A stretch of 25,441 nt of DNA from Candidatus Levyibacteriota bacterium (GTDB lineage Bacteria > Patescibacteriota > Microgenomatia > Levybacterales > UBA12049): contig PRDT01000014.1 of the NCBI GenBank assembly GCA_003173995.1, positions 1 through 25,441 on the forward strand. The letters are read 5' to 3'. The translations under genes and the position numbers were made by a program. The stretch's first letter is position 1. Each line of letters opens with the position of its first letter. Positions 21,969 through 25,441 of this stretch are shown here, piece after piece. The notes under the pieces were generated by a model. That model made no database searches. It saw nothing but the letters and a program-made list of their open reading frames with translations, and was not told the origin of the DNA.

Positions 21969-23354
21969 ATGGATAAAGAAGTACAAAAAGTTGCGGAGGC
22001 CCCTGCTATTGTTTTGGAAAAAACAGTTGAGACTGTTGCAAATATTGGGCAGGTTATTCATAACGACAAAAATATCACCAGAGCTCGTGGTTACTGGAAT
22101 ACATTAGGGCCAGGACTCACAACTGGAGCAGCTGATGATGATCCGTCTGGTATTGCAACATATTCTCAACAAGGTGCATCTACTGGCTATCAACTTCTCT
22201 GGCTTGCTCCACTTACTTTTCCCCTTATGGCAATTGTTCAAGAAATGTGTGCTCGAATTGGTATTGTGACAGATCGTGGCCTTGCGGCAAATATCCGAAG
22301 GCATTACCCAAAATGGGTTCTTTTCTTATGCTCTTTCCTACTTCTGGGAGCAAATACTCTCAACCTTGGAGCTGACATTGGTGCAATGGCAAAAGCAGTT
22401 CAATTACTTTTTCCAAAATGGGATTTTACAGTTTTGGTTGTCGCCTTTACCTTTGGCATTCTCTTTTTGCAAATTTATACTACATATAAAGCCTATGCCA
22501 ACTTTCTTAAGTACCTCGCTCTTGTTCTTTTTGCCTATGTCTTCTCAACTATCATGATAAAAAATTTAGATTGGCCAACTATTTTCAAGCATGCGGTTAT
22601 TCCTTCTCTCACTTTTGGAAAAGAGCAAATTCTTCTTATCACTGGTATTCTTGGTACAACAATTTCTCCTTATCTTTTTTTCTGGCAGACATCTCAAGAA
22701 GCTGAAGAAAAATTAGAAAGGACTCGCCATCAAGAGATGCATATCAATGAAGAGCAAACCATTGCAAACGCTCCAAGGGAAATTAAAGATATGCGCATTG
22801 ATGTTTGGAGTGGAATGTTTATTTCAAATGCTGTGATGTTTTTTATTGTTGTTGCGTGTGCTGCAACACTTTTTACCCACGGGAAAATGAATATTGCAAC
22901 AGCGGCTGACGCAGCTGCGGCACTTCGTCCAATTGCTGGGAATTATTCATTCCTTCTTTTTGCTGTAGGCATTATTGGCTCAGGACTTCTTGCAGTACCA
23001 ATTTTGGCAGGATCTGCATCATACGCAATTTCAGAATCTTTTGGCTGGAAGACAGGACTTTCTCACAAATTAAAAGACGCATATTCATTCTACGGAGTTA
23101 TTATTCTGGCTATGCTCGTCGGTCTAGCTATTAATTTTATTGGACTTGATCCAATTAAAGCCCTTATTTACTCTGCAGTACTGAATGGACTTATTGCACC
23201 TGTTGTCCTCATACTTATTGTTCTTCTCAGTAGTAATAAAAAATTAATGAAGTCGTATGTGAATCATCCTGTTATTACTGGTATTGGATGGCTTACTGTT
23301 GGAATAATGACAATAAGTGCTGTTGCGACTGTTATTTCTTTCTTCGTGAAGTAA
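21969..23354 (+). CDS. Nramp (SLC11)-like divalent metal transporter with altered binding motifs
   Basis: A 461-residue membrane protein with about 11 helices, matching the Nramp family: GPGLTTGAADDDPSG at TM1 (47-61), then QEMCARIGIVTDRGLA and LNLGADIGAMAKA. A roughly 40-residue soluble N-terminus precedes TM1. Nramp proteins take up Mn2+/Fe2+ with protons, using DPGN in TM1 and a Met-Pro-His motif in TM6. Here TM1 reads DPSG (58-61), and the TM6 site reads GTTISPYLFFWQ (229-240), so the Met that favours transition metals is replaced by Ser and His by Tyr. Specificity is therefore uncertain; Mg2+ transport, known for Nramp-related proteins lacking the canonical motif, is an option. The gene ends exactly where the opposing gene ends. 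Confidence 0.88.
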   Translation: MDKEVQKVAEAPAIVLEKTVETVANIGQVIHNDKNITRARGYWNTLGPGLTTGAADDDPSGIATYSQQGASTGYQLLWLAPLTFPLMAIVQEMCARIGIVTDRGLAANIRRHYPKWVLFLCSFLLLGANTLNLGADIGAMAKAVQLLFPKWDFTVLVVAFTFGILFLQIYTTYKAYANFLKYLALVLFAYVFSTIMIKNLDWPTIFKHAVIPSLTFGKEQILLITGILGTTISPYLFFWQTSQEAEEKLERTRHQEMHINEEQTIANAPREIKDMRIDVWSGMFISNAVMFFIVVACAATLFTHGKMNIATAADAAAALRPIAGNYSFLLFAVGIIGSGLLAVPILAGSASYAISESFGWKTGLSHKLKDAYSFYGVIILAMLVGLAINFIGLDPIKALIYSAVLNGLIAPVVLILIVLLSSNKKLMKSYVNHPVITGIGWLTVGIMTISAVATVISFFVK

Positions 23355-23756
23355 TTATAATTGCCCACACAACTTCATACACATATCTTTTGCTTGACTC
23401 GCTGGATATGATGGAAGAGACTGAATTTGCTTCAAAACTTTCTGTACTTCTGGAGAAGATGTTGCAATATCTTTCACATTTAATTGTGTTACTTGTTGTT
23501 CAAGCTTTGAAATTTTTGCTTGCATATCTTCTTGTGTTGGCAAAGAAAATGAATGAGAAGATGCATCATTGCCAGCTTCTGTACTAACACCCTTCACGCT
23601 CATCACAGTACCAGCTCCTCCTGTATCTTTGAAAACAAATAATTTTAGATAGACTCCCCCCGCAATAAGAAGTATCAATATGACTGCTGCAATAAATAAT
23701 TTTGTTTTGTCCCAGACTAATTCTGGTTCTTCTTCTTTGATAACTTTTCGAGGCAT
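23355..23756 (-). CDS. Membrane-anchored coiled-coil protein, function unknown
   Basis: A 133-residue protein with an acidic/basic cytoplasmic start (about 1-18), one membrane helix (about 19-42), a Gly/Ser-rich linker, and a helical coiled-coil segment (about 77-95). The C-terminus ends in DMCMKLCGQL with two cysteines four residues apart, which could form a disulfide or bind metal. No family is recognised. Its stop abuts the stop of the Nramp-like gene with no spacer. The ATG at 23756 is preceded by an extended -10 at leaderless distance. Confidence 0.75.
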   Translation of the reverse strand: MPRKVIKEEEPELVWDKTKLFIAAVILILLIAGGVYLKLFVFKDTGGAGTVMSVKGVSTEAGNDASSHSFSLPTQEDMQAKISKLEQQVTQLNVKDIATSSPEVQKVLKQIQSLPSYPASQAKDMCMKLCGQL

Positions 23757-23762
23757 AAGTCT

Positions 23763-23771
23763 ATTGTAACA
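23763..23771 (-). promoter_or_regulatory. Extended -10 of the anchored coiled-coil gene; predicted leaderless
   Basis: TGT plus TACAAT on the minus strand, then exactly 6 nt (AGACTT) to the ATG at 23756. No Shine-Dalgarno is possible in that space. This is the clearest leaderless candidate in the window. Confidence 0.6.
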
Positions 23772-23790
23772 TGTGTTGTCATACTAGAAT

Positions 23791-23806
23791 ATGAGTTGAA
23801 ACTCAT
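23791..23806. other. Short perfect palindrome upstream of coiled-coil gene
   Basis: ATGAGTT-GA-AACTCAT, 7-bp arms with a 2-nt centre, in the 94-nt gap between transketolase and the gene starting at 23756. It ends 20 nt upstream of the extended -10, near the -35 position. No T-run follows on either strand. An operator or the end of the transketolase mRNA are both possible. Confidence 0.35.
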
Positions 23807-23850
23807 CAAGATAAGAGATTTACCCGAAATCCCAACATCACACCCAGTAG

Positions 23851-25441
23851 CTACTTCAAAAGACTTTTTACCTTTTTAACAATGTGTTTGGCAGATATTC
23901 CTGCATCATCAAGAAGTTCATCGCCTTTTCCAGATCGGGAAATATGGGTCACTGCCATCTTTTCAACCTTTACCTTTTCTCCTGCAACTGCTTCTAAGAC
24001 AAAATCTCCCAATCCTCCGTGCAAGAAATGATCTTCTACAGTGATAATAATAGGCTTTTTTGTCATCTTTGCAGCTTTTAACAAACCTTTCTTATCCACG
24101 GGCTTAATCGAATAACAGTCCATAACTCTGACAAATATTTTCTCCTCTCCAAGCATATCTGCAGCTTTTAATGCTTCAAAGACAGTAATACCTGTCGCAG
24201 CAATAGTAAGCACATCCTTTGTACTCGATCGTAGTACTTTTGATCCCCCAATAGGGAATTCCTCAGTTGGCTTGTAGATAACAGGTGTCTTTGGTCGAAG
24301 AGTTCGTAAATAAGCAATACCATCCACTTCTACCATTTCACTAAGTAATTTTGCTGTTGAGACAGCATCACTTGGATGAAGAACAATAGAATCAGGCAAA
24401 ACCCCAAACATAGCAAAATCCTCAAGTCCCATTTGAGAAGCTCCATCTTCTCCGATAGATACCCCAGCATGAGATCCAACAAATTTTACTTTTGCTTCAG
24501 AAAGTCGAGTCATACGAATTTGATCGAAAGCCCTTGTCAAAAATGCCGCAAAGGTCGAGACAAAGGGCATTTTACCTAGCCTACTCATCCCAGATGCAAC
24601 ACTTACCATATTCTGCTCGGCAATAAAACACTCCACAAATCTATCTGGAAAAGCTTTCATAAAATCAATTGAAAATGTAGAATTTTTCACTTCAGCGTCC
24701 AATGCAACAATTGAAGGATTGGCTTTGCCTAATTGTGAGAGAACTTGTCCATAGACTTCACGAGTACCAATAGCATCGCCTTTTTTATAAGGCAAGTCTA
24801 AGGTAACCTTTTTAGCTCGCAATTTGACAATAGTTTGTTTGGGAATTCGTAAAGAAAACACTTTTTTATCTTTTATATCTCCTAATTCTGCTAATGCTTT
24901 TACTAATTCTTCTTTTGGTAAAGGCTTGCCATGCCAACCTTCTTTATTTTGCAAAAATGAAATTCCATGTCCCTTATTCGTCTGTGCAAGGATAGCTACT
25001 GGCTTATCAGTCTTATTATGGACTGCCTCATCAAGTGCTTTTTCAATCTCTTTGAAATTATGACCATCAATAACTAGAGTATGCCAACCAAATGCCTTAA
25101 ATCGTTCTTCATACTCCTTCATCCTATGACCAAACATTGTTTCTTGGGACTGTCCCAATCTATTAATGTCGGCAATCGCAATAAGATTATGTAATTTATA
25201 ATAGCTCGCAAAATTTGCTCCTTCCCAATTTTGTCCTTCTGCAAGTTCGCCATCACCAAGAAGAACATATATATGAGGCTTGAGCTTAAGACCTGCTTCC
25301 CTTTGCATAACAAGTGCCATACCAGATCCAAGAGAAATACCTTGCCCCAAAGAGCCAGTTGTAAAATCCGCGTAAGGGAACTTTGGTGTTGGATGTCCTT
25401 CAAGCCTACTACCAAATTTTCGAAGTGTCTTTAATTCTTCA
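23851..25441 (-). CDS. tkt: Transketolase, N-terminus beyond window edge
   Basis: 529 residues are visible and the frame runs off the right edge, so roughly the first 90-100 residues are missing. Visible landmarks are GHPTPKFPYADFTTGSLGQG, the thiamine-diphosphate motif GDGELAEGQNWEGAN, the pyrimidine-domain segment EQNMVSVASGMSRLGK, and FLTRAFDQIRM. A C-terminal domain follows, containing VEDHFLHGGLGDFV. The diphosphate, pyrimidine and C-terminal domains are in one chain, unlike the split two-gene transketolases of some prokaryotes. The enzyme moves two-carbon ketol units between sugar phosphates in the non-oxidative pentose-phosphate pathway, which supplies ribose and erythrose phosphates. 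The stop lies at 23851; no terminator hairpin follows. Confidence 0.95.
   Translation of the reverse strand, partial: EELKTLRKFGSRLEGHPTPKFPYADFTTGSLGQGISLGSGMALVMQREAGLKLKPHIYVLLGDGELAEGQNWEGANFASYYKLHNLIAIADINRLGQSQETMFGHRMKEYEERFKAFGWHTLVIDGHNFKEIEKALDEAVHNKTDKPVAILAQTNKGHGISFLQNKEGWHGKPLPKEELVKALAELGDIKDKKVFSLRIPKQTIVKLRAKKVTLDLPYKKGDAIGTREVYGQVLSQLGKANPSIVALDAEVKNSTFSIDFMKAFPDRFVECFIAEQNMVSVASGMSRLGKMPFVSTFAAFLTRAFDQIRMTRLSEAKVKFVGSHAGVSIGEDGASQMGLEDFAMFGVLPDSIVLHPSDAVSTAKLLSEMVEVDGIAYLRTLRPKTPVIYKPTEEFPIGGSKVLRSSTKDVLTIAATGITVFEALKAADMLGEEKIFVRVMDCYSIKPVDKKGLLKAAKMTKKPIIITVEDHFLHGGLGDFVLEAVAGEKVKVEKMAVTHISRSGKGDELLDDAGISAKHIVKKVKSLLK

Overview
The window looks like a piece of a Candidate Phyla Radiation (Patescibacteria) genome, most likely of the Microgenomates (OP11) group. 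This placement is inferred from low G+C by eye, near-absent intergenic space, many 4-nt ATGA overlaps, small membrane proteins, Thr/Pro-stalked surface proteins, a half-length TsaB, and a GT39-type enzyme with a DEGRDA first-loop motif. TGA is a normal stop codon here and release factor 2 (RF2) is present, so the code is standard; this argues against the UGA-recoding Gracilibacteria/Absconditabacteria lineages.

Layout. (1) Positions 1-5215, minus strand: glycan block. rmd and gmd (GDP-D-rhamnose), a UDP-glucuronate decarboxylase (UDP-xylose), a DPM-type GT2 fused to GtrA, then a GT39-like membrane glycosyltransferase cut by the window edge. (2) Positions 5277-5843, plus: a lone GNAT acetyltransferase, divergent from rmd and tail-to-tail with ugd. 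(3) Positions 5845-14153, minus: one long, tightly packed unit. It reads, in transcription order: Thr/Pro-stalk surface protein, tsaE, tsaC, short tsaB, CAP-domain envelope protein, small membrane protein, rfbA, Nudix, rfbB, Nudix, rfbD, ugd. No rfbC (3,5-epimerase) is present. (4) Positions 14204-17663, minus: OB-like anchored protein, ftsE with a long charged tail, ftsX, and a coiled-coil C39-like peptidase. This matches an FtsEX-controlled cell-wall hydrolase module. (5) Positions 17737-20552, minus: a possible 33-residue membrane peptide, a DehI-like protein, a DinB-like protein and a 407-residue orphan. (6) Positions 20608-25441: a two-helix membrane protein and prfB (minus), an Nramp-like transporter (plus), a small anchored protein (minus) and a 5'-truncated transketolase (minus).

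How the genes work together. The window combines nucleotide-sugar supply (UDP-GlcA to UDP-Xyl, GDP-D-Rha, dTDP-6-deoxyhexose), polyprenyl-phosphate-sugar synthesis and membrane glycosyl transfer, and surface proteins whose Ser/Thr-rich stalks are plausible acceptors. It also carries the division-linked FtsEX/hydrolase module and part of the t6A tRNA-modification pathway.

The most unusual signal is regulatory. Several genes have a TGn-extended -10 element ending exactly 6 nt (or 9 nt) before the ATG, with no Shine-Dalgarno, which predicts leaderless mRNAs. No tRNA, rRNA, CRISPR array, insertion sequence or convincing intrinsic terminator was seen. The longest stretch without a confidently called gene is 17664-17940 (277 nt).
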